Assembly: GCA_030524225.1 (NCBI GenBank)
Contig: JAUNGV010000013.1
Span: 12,909-55,306, forward strand
DNA length: 42,398 bases
DNA from: Eubacteriales bacterium
GTDB lineage: Bacteria > Bacillota > Clostridia > Lachnospirales > Lachnospiraceae
Reading direction: 5' to 3'
Of the stretch, positions 8,534 through 16,375 are shown piece by piece (the stretch's first letter is position 1; each line of letters starts with the position of its first letter). Position numbers and translations under genes: made by a program. The notes below the pieces were generated by a model. The model saw only the letters and a program-made list of their open reading frames with translations. It was not told where the DNA came from and ran no database searches.

Positions 8534-8737
8534 ATGGAGACAAGATTGAACAATAAGCTTGATAGCTTATTGTTCAATCCCGAGATTTGTGCCGGAGCGT
8601 CACAAATCTCGATTATGGCAGACGCGAATGACTGAGCGCAGCGAGGGATGCTTCTTGAACGCAGTTCAAGAAGATGAACCTTCGGCGTGACAGCAATGGG
8701 AGGATTGCCCGTCGCGAGGATCGCTCCGGAATGGAGA
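8534..8737 (+). repeat. Structured RBS-proximal repeat element, copy 1
   Basis: First of two related elements in the window. Stem 1: GATTGAACAATAAGC (8544-8558) pairs fully with 8565-8579. Stem 2: CGAGATTTGTG (8581-8591) pairs with 8601-8611, with loop CCGGAGCGT. Stem 3: CTTCTTGAAC (8651-8660) pairs with 8664-8673. The loop of stem 2 (CCGGAGCG, 8592-8599) is an exact complement of CGCTCCGG at 8722-8729, giving a possible pseudoknot. CTCC at 8724-8727 can alternatively pair with the ribosome site GGAG at 8733-8736 of the flavin reductase gene. The element also contains a 33-codon open frame (8534-8635, beginning METRLNNKLDSLLFNPEIC). It begins and ends with nearly the same sequence, GGAATGGAGAYAA. 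It shares about 140 bases with copy 2 and has about 60 extra. Confidence 0.85.
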
Positions 8738-8742
8738 TAATT

Positions 8743-9312
8743 ATGGCGAAAGTATTCTGGAAACCGGGCAATATGCTGTATCCTGCCCCGGCGGTGATGG
8801 TCAGCTGTATGGATGAGAGCGGGCGCGCTAATATTATGACGGCGGCGTGGGCCGGGAATGTGAGCAGCGATCCGGTTACTCTGTCGGTGTCGATTCGTCC
8901 GGAGCGGTATTCCTATGACATCATCGAGAAAACGGGAGAGTTCGTCGTGAATCTGACAACGAGAAAGCTGGCGTATGCCACGGACTTTTGCGGCGTCAGA
9001 TCGGGACGGGATGTGGATAAATTCGAGGTGCTTCATCTGACGAAATCTCCGTCTGTCAAAATCAAAGCGCCGGGAATCGCGGAGAGTCCGGTGAGCATCG
9101 AGTGCCGTGTGACGGAGCACAAGCGGCTCGGCGTCCATGAGATGTTTCTGGCAGAAGTGGTCGGTGTGGACATCGACGATCAGTATCTGGACGAGAGCGG
9201 ACGCTTCGATCTGGAAAAGGCGGATCTGATCGCCTATTCCCACGGCGAGTATTTTGCACTCGGAGAGAAGCTCGGAAAATTCGGTTTTTCAGTGAGAAAA
9301 AGCACGCGCTGA
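8743..9312 (+). CDS. Flavin reductase family protein
   Basis: FMN-binding split-barrel protein of the flavin reductase-like family, 189 residues. Members bind FMN and reduce flavins or act as small oxidoreductases in the cytosol. Typical segments are PAPAVMVSCMDESGRANIMTAAW at the N-terminus, PVTLSVSIRPERYSYDII, GEFVVNLTT, and a C-terminal barrel strand region (HKRLGVHEMFLAEVVGVDID). The frame is open upstream into the repeat element, but the ATG at 8743 is the real start: GGAG at 8733-8736 lies 6 bases before it and the product then begins MAKVFWKPGN. The substrate is unknown. The ribosome site may be controlled by repeat element 1, directly upstream. Confidence 0.88.
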   Translation: MAKVFWKPGNMLYPAPAVMVSCMDESGRANIMTAAWAGNVSSDPVTLSVSIRPERYSYDIIEKTGEFVVNLTTRKLAYATDFCGVRSGRDVDKFEVLHLTKSPSVKIKAPGIAESPVSIECRVTEHKRLGVHEMFLAEVVGVDIDDQYLDESGRFDLEKADLIAYSHGEYFALGEKLGKFGFSVRKSTR

Positions 9313-9369
9313 AGACATGATTCAAAAGAGGGAAGACGTCGGGGGAGAGCAGACATCCATGAGGCGTTC

Positions 9370-10950
9370 ATGAAAAAAATCACGGTTTATGCGCGAAAAA
9401 TACATATCTGGTTTCTGGGGGCCACAATGACAGCGATGCTTGTGGGCCTCTTTTTCCTGCCCACTTATGTTCCGTTCCGGCACACCGGGGAGAATCTGTT
9501 CTGTGTGAGTTTAAACGGGGAGGAAGTCGGTATGGCGGATTCCGAGGAAACGGCACAGCAGTGTCTGCGGGAAGCGCGCCGTCAGGTGGCGGACGGATCA
9601 GAGGAACTCGTCTACGTCAGAGCAGAACTGACGGTAGAGGGCGAGGAGGTTCTCTGGGGAAGAGTGGACGACGAACAGGAGATAGCGGCGCGGATGGCCG
9701 CCGTGCTGGAGAGGGATAAGGAGAGCACGCTCTCCCGCTGCTATACGGTGAAGATCGGGCAGTTCACGATCAATCTGGCCAGCAAGGAGGATGTGCTTTC
9801 CCTGTTGGAGCAGACGCTGTATCAGTATGACACAGAACGTGAATATGTGGTGAATCTGACGCTGGATACGGAGCGGGAGATCAATGCCCTGACGCCGCAG
9901 GTCATCACGACCCGGGAGCAGGAACAGATTGAGGAGAAAGAGGAGAGTCTGCCGACGGCGGGAATCGAGGAGACGCTCTCGGATATCTTCCGTTCGGTGC
10001 AGCCTGCTGTCGGCAGGGATTTCGAGGATTATCCGCTGGGCCTGCAGTCAATTGCCTTTGAGGAAAAGGTCGAGGTCGTGGAGGCGTATATGCCGGCCAG
10101 TCAGATCACCTCTCTGGCGGATGCGGTCAGCGCGGTGACGAAGGATCAGGAAAAGGAAGAAATTTACGAGGTGCAGTCGGGGGATACGCTCTCGGAGATC
10201 GCGGAGGAGTATGGTCTGACGACGGCGGATCTGGTCTCGATGAACACGCTGCTCTCCAGCGCGGACTCGATGATCCGGGAGGGGGACGAACTGACAGTCA
10301 CGGTGCCGACGCCGGAGCTCTCCGTCATTTATACGGTACAGGAATATTATGAAGAGGATTACGATGAGGATGTGATCTATGTGGACAACGACGAGTGGTA
10401 TACGAATCAGTCAGAGGTGATTCAGGAACCCTCGGCGGGTCACCGCCGCGTGATTGCGCAGGTGGAGTATCAGGACGGCAGCCGGATTGACACGCAGATT
10501 GTGAAGGAGGAGGCGACAATCGCTGCGGTGCCCAAGATTGTGGAGCGCGGCACGAAGGTTCCGCCCACCTATATCTGGCCGCTTTCCGGAGGAACCATTT
10601 CCTCTTCATTCGGAGGGCGGGCTGCGCCGAAGGCGGGGGCCAGCACGAATCATCAGGGAATCGATATTGCGGTGCCGACGGGAACCGCGGTCATGGCGTC
10701 CGGAGCGGGAACTGTTACGCTGGCCGGATGGCAGAGCGGTTACGGCTATGTCGTTTATATTCAGCACGCAGACGGAAGGCAGACGCGGTACGGACATCTG
10801 AGCAGCCTCCTCGTCTCGGCGGGAGAGAGCGTCTCGCAGGGACAGAAGATCGCGCTCTCCGGGAATACAGGCAACAGTACCGGGCCGCATCTTCACTTTG
10901 AGATGCGCATCAACGGACAGGCGGTCAACCCACTCGCTTATATCTCATAG
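9370..10950 (+). CDS. Membrane-anchored LysM/G5/M23 peptidoglycan endopeptidase
   Basis: Cell-wall metallopeptidase, 526 residues, facing outward. A membrane anchor (WFLGATMTAMLVGLFFLPTY) lies near residues 14-33. A long stalk region follows, then a LysM peptidoglycan-binding domain (about 267-312, VQSGDTLSEIAEEYGLTTADL). A G5 domain comes next (about 320-395, ending in IVERGTKVPPTY), and a C-terminal M23 domain from about residue 400. The zinc-binding residues of lysostaphin-type M23 enzymes are present: NHQGID (H-x3-D) and PHLHFEMRI (HxH). GAGG precedes the ATG by 5 bases. The gene stands before murA, but 457 bases and a separate promoter intervene. It probably cuts peptide cross-links during growth, division or spore formation; which of these cannot be told. 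Confidence 0.9.
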   Translation: MKKITVYARKIHIWFLGATMTAMLVGLFFLPTYVPFRHTGENLFCVSLNGEEVGMADSEETAQQCLREARRQVADGSEELVYVRAELTVEGEEVLWGRVDDEQEIAARMAAVLERDKESTLSRCYTVKIGQFTINLASKEDVLSLLEQTLYQYDTEREYVVNLTLDTEREINALTPQVITTREQEQIEEKEESLPTAGIEETLSDIFRSVQPAVGRDFEDYPLGLQSIAFEEKVEVVEAYMPASQITSLADAVSAVTKDQEKEEIYEVQSGDTLSEIAEEYGLTTADLVSMNTLLSSADSMIREGDELTVTVPTPELSVIYTVQEYYEEDYDEDVIYVDNDEWYTNQSEVIQEPSAGHRRVIAQVEYQDGSRIDTQIVKEEATIAAVPKIVERGTKVPPTYIWPLSGGTISSSFGGRAAPKAGASTNHQGIDIAVPTGTAVMASGAGTVTLAGWQSGYGYVVYIQHADGRQTRYGHLSSLLVSAGESVSQGQKIALSGNTGNSTGPHLHFEMRINGQAVNPLAYIS

Positions 10951-11170
10951 TGTCACGCGGCGGTCTGCTGCTGTGCTGTCCTGTTGCCTGTTGCCTGCTG
11001 TGCTGCCGGGGAGACGGCGTGGACAGGACAGCGGTTCCGCAGAAGAGGCAGCGGGAAAAAATCCGTATGGATTGCCACAGGCGGGATCAAAGGGCAGAAC
11101 GGCAGACGCTGCCCGCCGTGCGGTGGAAACGGTCCGGACAGGTTTATAGGTAAAATGACGTAAAAATGAC
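10951..11170. other. Intergenic stretch without recognised feature
   Basis: A GC-rich stretch with a short imperfect repeat of CCTGTTG. Short open frames exist but have no ribosome site or recognisable product. I see nothing supportable here before the murA promoter. Confidence 0.4.
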
Positions 11171-11186
11171 TCGAATATTCAGCAAT

Positions 11187-11215
11187 TTGACATATTTTCG
11201 TTTTTGGGATATTCT
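11187..11215 (+). promoter_or_regulatory. Vegetative-type promoter of murA
   Basis: TTGACA at 11187-11192, a 17-base spacer, and TATTCT at 11210-11215. The -35 is perfect and the -10 matches 4 of 6. It lies in an AT-rich island and predicts a leader of about 185 bases before murA. Confidence 0.7.
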
Positions 11216-11407
11216 ACATAAGTTAATGCTAAGAAAAACATAAGAATTCAGAAGACGAGACAAGGGACCGCGCGCGGGATGGGTGCTGTGTTCTGCCGCC
11301 TGCATGATGCGGCGGGGCGGGACATGGCAAAGTAAGGCGAAGGGTGTTTTGTGCCGGAGCAGGGCGCGCGGACAGTCGGAATCTGTGAAGGAGTATAGAT
11401 AGAGAAT

Positions 11408-12700
11408 ATGGAACATTACGCGGTCAAGGGCGGCAATCCCCTCTCCGGAGAGGTGGAGATTTCGGGCGCCAAGAATGCGGCGCTTGCTATTCTGGCGGCC
11501 TCTATTATGTCTAATGAAACCGTGAGGATCGACAATGTGCCGGATGTCAGCGACATCAGAGCGATTCTCCGTGCGATCGAGAATATCGGTGCGGTGGTGG
11601 AGAGAGTCGACCGGCATACCTTCAAAATCAACGGAGCGCTGATTAAGGACGCGCCGATCGATGACGATTATGTCAAGAAAATCAGAGGTTCCTATTATCT
11701 GATCGGCTCTCTTCTGGGCAAGTACAAGAGAGCGGAGGTCACGCTGCCGGGAGGCTGCAACATCGGACTGCGCCCGATCGATCAGCATATCAAGGGATTC
11801 CGCGCCCTGGGCGCGGAGGTTCGCGTGGAACACGGTATGATTGTGGCGGATGCCGGCGATCTGCAGGGCGCGCATATCTATATGGATGTGGTGAGCGTCG
11901 GCGCGACAATCAACATTATGATGGCGGCCTCGATGGCGCGCGGCATGACGATTATTGAGAATGCCGCTAAGGAACCGCATGTGGTGGATCTGGCGAACTT
12001 TTTAAACAGCATGGGGGCGCAGATCAAGGGAGCGGGAACGGATGTGATCCGGATCCGCGGTGTGGAGCGGTTCCATGGCACGGAGTATTCGATTATTCCC
12101 GATCAGATCGAAGCGGGCACCTTCATGTTCGCGGCGGCCGCGACGAGGGGAGACGTCACGATCAAAAATGTGATTCCCAAACATCTGGAATCCCTCTCGG
12201 CCAAGCTGATGGAGATCGGCTGCCAGGTCGAGGAGTCCGACGACGCTGTTCGCGTTGTGGCGACGAAGCGGCTGAACCACACGCATGTCAAGACGCTGCC
12301 GTATCCCGGATTTCCGACGGATATGCAGCCGCAGATCGCGGTGGTGCTGGGGCTCTCGTCGGGAACGAGTATTGTGACGGAGAGTATTTTTGAGAACCGG
12401 TTTAAATATGTGGATGAGCTGACCAGAATGGGAGCGCAGGTCAAGGTGGAGGGCAACACCGCGATCATAGACGGCGTCAGCCGTTATACCGGCGCGAGCA
12501 TTATGGCGCCTGATCTGCGGGCGGGCGCGGCGCTTGTGATTGCGGCGCTGGCGGCAGACGGCTTTTCTCAGATTCACGATATTTATTATATCGAGCGCGG
12601 GTATGAGGATTTTCCGGAAAAGCTCCGGTCGCTGGGCGCGGAGATCGAGTGCGTGGAGACGGAGAGAGAACAGAGAAAATTTGAATTCAGAGCAGGCTGA
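11408..12700 (+). CDS. murA: UDP-N-acetylglucosamine 1-carboxyvinyltransferase
   Basis: First committed enzyme of peptidoglycan synthesis: transfers enolpyruvate from PEP to UDP-GlcNAc in the cytosol, the step blocked by fosfomycin. The 430 residues match the family's usual length. The N-terminus GGNPLSGEVEISGAKNAAL and the catalytic loop LPGGCNIGLRPIDQHIKGF are diagnostic; the reactive Cys is residue 117, so fosfomycin sensitivity is expected at this residue. Conserved TYPGFPTDMQPQ-like (PYPGFPTDMQPQ) and DLRAGAALVIAAL segments follow. The ribosome site AAGGAG lies rather far (14 bases) from the ATG, so initiation may be weak. A promoter lies upstream and a strong terminator downstream, so it looks monocistronic. 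Clostridia often carry two MurA paralogs; which one this is cannot be said. Confidence 0.96.
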   Translation: MEHYAVKGGNPLSGEVEISGAKNAALAILAASIMSNETVRIDNVPDVSDIRAILRAIENIGAVVERVDRHTFKINGALIKDAPIDDDYVKKIRGSYYLIGSLLGKYKRAEVTLPGGCNIGLRPIDQHIKGFRALGAEVRVEHGMIVADAGDLQGAHIYMDVVSVGATINIMMAASMARGMTIIENAAKEPHVVDLANFLNSMGAQIKGAGTDVIRIRGVERFHGTEYSIIPDQIEAGTFMFAAAATRGDVTIKNVIPKHLESLSAKLMEIGCQVEESDDAVRVVATKRLNHTHVKTLPYPGFPTDMQPQIAVVLGLSSGTSIVTESIFENRFKYVDELTRMGAQVKVEGNTAIIDGVSRYTGASIMAPDLRAGAALVIAALAADGFSQIHDIYYIERGYEDFPEKLRSLGAEIECVETEREQRKFEFRAG

Positions 12701-12706
12701 GTACAG

Positions 12707-12740
12707 AGCGGCGGGGAGAGAGATCTTCCTGCCGCTTTTT
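12707..12740 (+). terminator. Rho-independent terminator of murA
   Basis: AGCGGCGGGGA (12707-12717) pairs with TTCCTGCCGCT (12726-12736), 11 pairs including two G-T wobbles, and runs into TTTTT. It begins 6 bases after the murA stop. Confidence 0.8.
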
Positions 12741-12777
12741 CAGTGGAATGATAAGGGATGATAAAACAGGGAAGAAC

Positions 12778-12805
12778 TTGCGTGCGCGGCAATCCATGAT
12801 ATGAT
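12778..12805 (+). promoter_or_regulatory. Promoter of the element 2 / aldo-keto reductase transcript
   Basis: TTGCGT at 12778-12783, 16 bases, and TATGAT at 12800-12805, with TG one base upstream of the -10 (extended -10). It lies between the murA terminator and repeat element 2. The element would therefore be the 5' leader of the aldo/keto reductase mRNA. Confidence 0.55.
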
Positions 12806-12870
12806 GGGAAGAAGAGAGTTTGGTCGTCACAGGGATGTGGATTGCAGGAGTATCGCAGACAGACTGCGGC

Positions 12871-13012
12871 ATGGAGGTAAGATTGAAAAATAAGCTCGAT
12901 AGCTTATTTTTCAATCCCGAGATTTGTGTTGGAGCATCGCAAATCTCGATTATGGCAGACGCAAATTGGACATTTGCGTCGCCCTGTCGCGAGGATCGCT
13001 CCAGAATGGAGG
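12871..13012 (+). repeat. Structured RBS-proximal repeat element, copy 2
   Basis: Same architecture as copy 1. Stem 1: GATTGAAAAATAAGC (12881-12895) pairs fully with 12902-12916. Stem 2: CGAGATTTGTG (12918-12928) pairs with 12938-12948, with loop TTGGAGCAT. Stem 3: GACGCAAAT (12958-12966) pairs with 12972-12980. The stem 1 pair C8551-G8572 of copy 1 is A12888-T12909 here, a compensatory double change. Loop bases TGGAGC (12930-12935) are complementary to GCTCCA (12998-13003). CTCC at 12999-13002 can alternatively pair with GGAG at 13008-13011, the ribosome site of the aldo/keto reductase. An open frame from the ATG at 12871 (MEVRLKNKLDSLFFNPEIC) runs without a stop into the reductase. The element starts and ends with ATGGAGGxAAG. 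Confidence 0.85.
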
Positions 13013-13017
13013 GAAGT

Positions 13018-13995
13018 ATGGACAAAAGAATACAGATACCGGATACAGATTTATCTCTTTACCCTCTGGGGTTCGGAACCTCGGATGCGGGACTGAAATG
13101 GGACGGAGCGGAGGCGGACAGACTGCTGGACGCCTATCTCTCCTGCGGCGGCAACGTGATTGACACCGCGCATGTCTATTCAGACTGGGTGCCGGGAGAG
13201 AGGGCGAGATCGGAGAGGGTTATCGGAGACTGGCTGCAGAGGAGCGGAAAACGCGGCGAGGTGATTCTGATGACGAAGGGCGGTCATCCGGATATGACGG
13301 TGGAGCACCCGGATCTTCACAGAAGCCGTATGTCCCATGATGATATGGTGAAGGATCTGGAGGAGTCCCTGCGTCAGTTGCGGACGGACTGCATCGATCT
13401 CTATTTCTATCACAGAGATAACAGAAATCAGTCTGTAGCAGAGGAGATAGAGACGATGGAGGAGTTCGTGAAGGCGGGAAAAATCCGCTACTACGGCTGC
13501 TCAAACTGGGACGCAGAGCGGATGAAGGAGGCTGACCGGTACTGTGCGGAGCATGGATACCGGGGATTTGTGGCAGATCAGAGCCTGCTCAATCTCGGCA
13601 TGAAATTCTTCCGGGGAATGTCTGACGATACGCTTGGCTGTATTCGGGAAGAGGCTTTTGCCTACCATGAGGAGCGGCGTGAGAATCTGGCGATGCCGTA
13701 TATGGGAAACTGCGGCGGATATTTCCAGAGCTATGCAGCGCGCGGAGAGGATGGCGTCAGGGGAAATTCGTATGATACGCCGGAGAACCGCAGGGTGGCG
13801 GAGAAAATGATGGAGCTGTGCAGGCAGTATGGCTGCTCTGTGACGCAGGCGGTACTGGCATTCTTTTATCATCAGCCGTTTGTCTGCGTGCCGCTCTATT
13901 CGGCGTCGAAGCCGGAGCGGATAATCGAGGCGTGCGGCGCGCTGGAAGCGCCGCTTACCGACGCGGATTACGAGTGGCTGCTCTCGGAGGAGTAA
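13018..13995 (+). CDS. Aldo/keto reductase
   Basis: NADPH-dependent oxidoreductase of the aldo/keto reductase TIM-barrel superfamily, about 325 residues, cytosolic. The catalytic tetrad is visible: Asp and Tyr in GNVIDTAHVYSDW, Lys in ILMTKGGH, and His in YFYHRDN. The usual cofactor-side segment GKIRYYGCSNW is present. The frame is open 49 codons upstream through repeat element 2, but the ATG at 13018 is the likely start. GGAGG at 13008-13012 lies 5 bases before it, and residues upstream come from the repeat. The substrate is unknown. The gene converges with the DUF3842 gene, leaving 3 bases between stops and no visible terminator. Translation is possibly controlled by element 2. Confidence 0.92.
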   Translation: MDKRIQIPDTDLSLYPLGFGTSDAGLKWDGAEADRLLDAYLSCGGNVIDTAHVYSDWVPGERARSERVIGDWLQRSGKRGEVILMTKGGHPDMTVEHPDLHRSRMSHDDMVKDLEESLRQLRTDCIDLYFYHRDNRNQSVAEEIETMEEFVKAGKIRYYGCSNWDAERMKEADRYCAEHGYRGFVADQSLLNLGMKFFRGMSDDTLGCIREEAFAYHEERRENLAMPYMGNCGGYFQSYAARGEDGVRGNSYDTPENRRVAEKMMELCRQYGCSVTQAVLAFFYHQPFVCVPLYSASKPERIIEACGALEAPLTDADYEWLLSEE

Positions 13996-13998
13996 CGG

Positions 13999-14406
13999 TT
14001 ATTCTGCACTGCGGCAGATTTCTGAGACGGCGCTCTGGATGAGCTGAGCGGTGCTGTAATCGCCGACTCCGGCGATGATATTGTCGCAGCCGTTGAAAGG
14101 GACGAGGACGCGCTTTGCACTGCTCTGCGCGACGGCCAGCGCCATGGCAGGCGTGATTTCCCCGAACAGGGAATCGGCGATCACGATGCCGATCGGGCCG
14201 GTGATGAGATCGGCGCGGCGGCAGCCGACGAGAATGGCGTTTTCACCGGTGGCCAGATGATCGGGTCTGGCTTTTGCCATGGCGGCGGTGGCGGCGCTGC
14301 TGGCGCCGACAGCGGTGATGACAGCGTTCGGAAGGGCGGATTTGATTCCGGCGATCAGCTGCCTTCCGATGCCGCCGCCCTGTGCGTCAATGACGAGAAT
14401 ATTCAT
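13999..14406 (-). CDS. DUF3842 family protein
   Basis: Small protein, about 135 residues, of a family of unknown function common in Clostridia. It begins MNILVIDAQGGGIGRQLIAG, a glycine-rich strand-turn-helix resembling a nucleotide-binding loop. Later come ALPNAVITAVGASSAATAAM, GENAILVGCRRADLITGPIGIV and AKRVLVPFNGCDNIIAGVG. The start at 14406 is chosen because, on this strand, GGAG precedes the ATG by 6 bases; an ATG 12 bases further upstream overlaps that site. It is the only minus-strand gene of the window. It has its own extended -10 promoter and converges on the aldo/keto reductase. No function is proposed. Confidence 0.85.
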   Translation of the reverse strand: MNILVIDAQGGGIGRQLIAGIKSALPNAVITAVGASSAATAAMAKARPDHLATGENAILVGCRRADLITGPIGIVIADSLFGEITPAMALAVAQSSAKRVLVPFNGCDNIIAGVGDYSTAQLIQSAVSEICRSAE

Positions 14407-14481
14407 GAGAGTCTCCATTCTGAATCGTTGTATGCGGCGGAAAGAAAAAGCCCAGCAGTCCGGGGCGGAAGCCGCACTGGT

Positions 14482-14490
14482 ATTATATCA
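14482..14490 (-). promoter_or_regulatory. Extended -10 promoter of DUF3842 gene
   Basis: On the minus strand TGATATAAT reads as TGn plus a perfect TATAAT, about 75 bases upstream of the start codon. No convincing -35 is seen. Confidence 0.5.
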
Positions 14491-14626
14491 CGGGTGATCA
14501 GGAGACGGCATGTGCTTTCAGAAAATCTTGCAATGAAAAAGGCTTTTGTAACGTATAGCTGTGGTTGGAAGGGCGTGTTTCGAAACTGTTGCAGGAAAGA
14601 AGGTTGGAAAGGGGTTACAGCGCGAT

Positions 14627-16375
14627 ATGCGGACATTTCTGGAGGAAACGAAATTAAGTCGTGTTCTGGCAGTTCTCTTTGTATTCCTGGTGATCTTTCC
14701 GTTTTTGATTTTGTCAACAGTCACGAGCGTGATCACCGAAAAATATGCGAAAGAATCATATGGGAATTACATGACACAGGTTCTTGACAGCGTCAGCAAT
14801 CAGATTGACAGTGTCTGTGGCACCTATGCAGATAGCGCGATTAATTTTTATTACAACGGTATTGTGGAAATCCTGGAAAACGGGGAGCAGGATGCGGAAG
14901 AGGAAAGCCGGATTGTAAGAAAAATGAGCGAAATGAGGGACCTGCTTGGAGACAATTATGTGACGGCAATTTATCTTATTACAGAAGGTCAAAGTTATCT
15001 GGTGGGAAAAAACTATGATGATTTCGATCGTATTGTGGAGCGGTATGCGTCTCTTGTTGCGGATAAAAATGGAAGACATGTTTGGAGCGATGTCGTTACT
15101 CTGATTCCAAAGAACAGAAGTGGGCAGAAAGTGGTTTTTGCAAAATCCCTGAATGGAGTGGAGGAAAAAAATATTGCACAGGTCTACATGGTGATAGACT
15201 TGGAAGAATTTTTAAACTGTTTTCTGAATGAAAAAACAGGATCAGCGATTCCGTTTTTATTAAATAACAGAGGAGAACTCCTGTATTACGGGGGTACAGA
15301 AGGGGATCCTGCATATGAAGAAATTGCCGCACCGGATACGCAGGATCAGGTGACAGAAATGAGCGTTTCGCATCAGACATATCTGAACATCACCAAAGAG
15401 TCTAAAAAGACAGGATGGACGGCAGGGTACGTTGTGCCTATGCGGGCCGTATTAAGTGAGTTTCAGGCGATAAAGATTGTACAGATTGTCATGACTGTGA
15501 TAATGTGTCTTTTTTTGCTGCTGATTCTTTTGCTGATTGAACGGTATGTCGTAGGGCCTATTCGATTTCTGACAGATCGTATGGACGCTTTTGCGGCGGG
15601 AGGAGCGGAAGAAACGGTTTATATTCCTGCAATAGGAGAACTCAGCCGTTTAAACAGACATTTTAATGGAATGAGTTCCAGAATTACAGAATTGATCCAG
15701 AAAAATACACAGAAAGAAAAAGAAAAAAATGAATTTAAAATGGAAGCGCTGCGTGCGCAGCTGAGTCCGCACTTTATTTATAATTCGTTGAATACGATTA
15801 AATGGATGGCCGTGATCAATCGCCAGGATAATATCCGTGATCTGACTGAGGCCCTGATTTCCCTGCTGATGAGCTCGGCAAAGGGGAGGGAGGCGAGATA
15901 TACGCTGGGGGATGAAATCAGACTGATTCAGAGTTATGCTGTGATTCAAAAAGCGCGTTTTTTGAACTTTGATATTCAATTTTGTATATCCCCGGAGGCA
16001 GCCTGCTGTGAAATTGTGCAGTTTCTCCTGCAGCCGGTTGTTGAAAATGCGATTGTTCATGGATTTGAGAGAGGAAAATACCGACGCGGCGTAGTGAAGG
16101 TAAATGCTTGCTGTGCGGAGGGAAGACTACGGATTACTGTGGCGGATAACGGAGTCGGGTTCGATGTGGAGCAATGGCAGCGTGGCGAGCACGGCAAGAG
16201 CGAGGTTCATACGAATATTGCATTGGATCATATTAGTCAGATTATTGCATTGGAATATGGGGAAAACTACGGAATGGAAATCCAGAGCAGTCCAGGAGAA
16301 GGCACGACAGTGGTATATGTGCTTCCGGAGAGAGGAAAGACAGGGATAGATGATACAGGTAGTGATTGTGGATGA
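14627..16375 (+). CDS. YesM-type sensor histidine kinase
   Basis: Membrane sensor kinase of the group that controls carbohydrate uptake in Firmicutes, paired with the regulator that follows. A membrane segment (about residues 13-33) precedes an extracellular Cache-like sensor region to about residue 280. A second membrane segment follows (IVMTVIMCLFLLLILLLI), then HAMP (VVGPIRFLTDRMDAF). The His_kinase domain has phospho-acceptor His382 in QLSPHFIYNSLNTIKWM. The ATPase domain shows VVENAIVHGFE (N box) and VADNGVGFD (G box). The ATG at 14627 is preferred to a GTG at 14561, which has no ribosome site and would add 22 residues. It overlaps the next gene by 26 bases. The ligand is probably a sugar or sugar-loaded binding protein; this is inference from the neighbours. 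Confidence 0.92.
   Translation: MRTFLEETKLSRVLAVLFVFLVIFPFLILSTVTSVITEKYAKESYGNYMTQVLDSVSNQIDSVCGTYADSAINFYYNGIVEILENGEQDAEEESRIVRKMSEMRDLLGDNYVTAIYLITEGQSYLVGKNYDDFDRIVERYASLVADKNGRHVWSDVVTLIPKNRSGQKVVFAKSLNGVEEKNIAQVYMVIDLEEFLNCFLNEKTGSAIPFLLNNRGELLYYGGTEGDPAYEEIAAPDTQDQVTEMSVSHQTYLNITKESKKTGWTAGYVVPMRAVLSEFQAIKIVQIVMTVIMCLFLLLILLLIERYVVGPIRFLTDRMDAFAAGGAEETVYIPAIGELSRLNRHFNGMSSRITELIQKNTQKEKEKNEFKMEALRAQLSPHFIYNSLNTIKWMAVINRQDNIRDLTEALISLLMSSAKGREARYTLGDEIRLIQSYAVIQKARFLNFDIQFCISPEAACCEIVQFLLQPVVENAIVHGFERGKYRRGVVKVNACCAEGRLRITVADNGVGFDVEQWQRGEHGKSEVHTNIALDHISQIIALEYGENYGMEIQSSPGEGTTVVYVLPERGKTGIDDTGSDCG

Noticed and set aside
8534..8635. 33-codon open frame in repeat element 1 as a peptide gene
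   Set aside because: The difference from copy 2 keeps RNA pairing while changing amino acids, so RNA structure explains the conservation better. Kept as a possible leader peptide only.
8534..13012. The two elements as IS remnants with terminal inverted repeats
   Set aside because: No transposase fragment; ends are direct, not inverted, repeats, and the inner structure is a series of hairpins.
14561..14626. GTG start for the sensor kinase
   Set aside because: No ribosome site before it; the ATG at 14627 places the first membrane segment at the usual distance.
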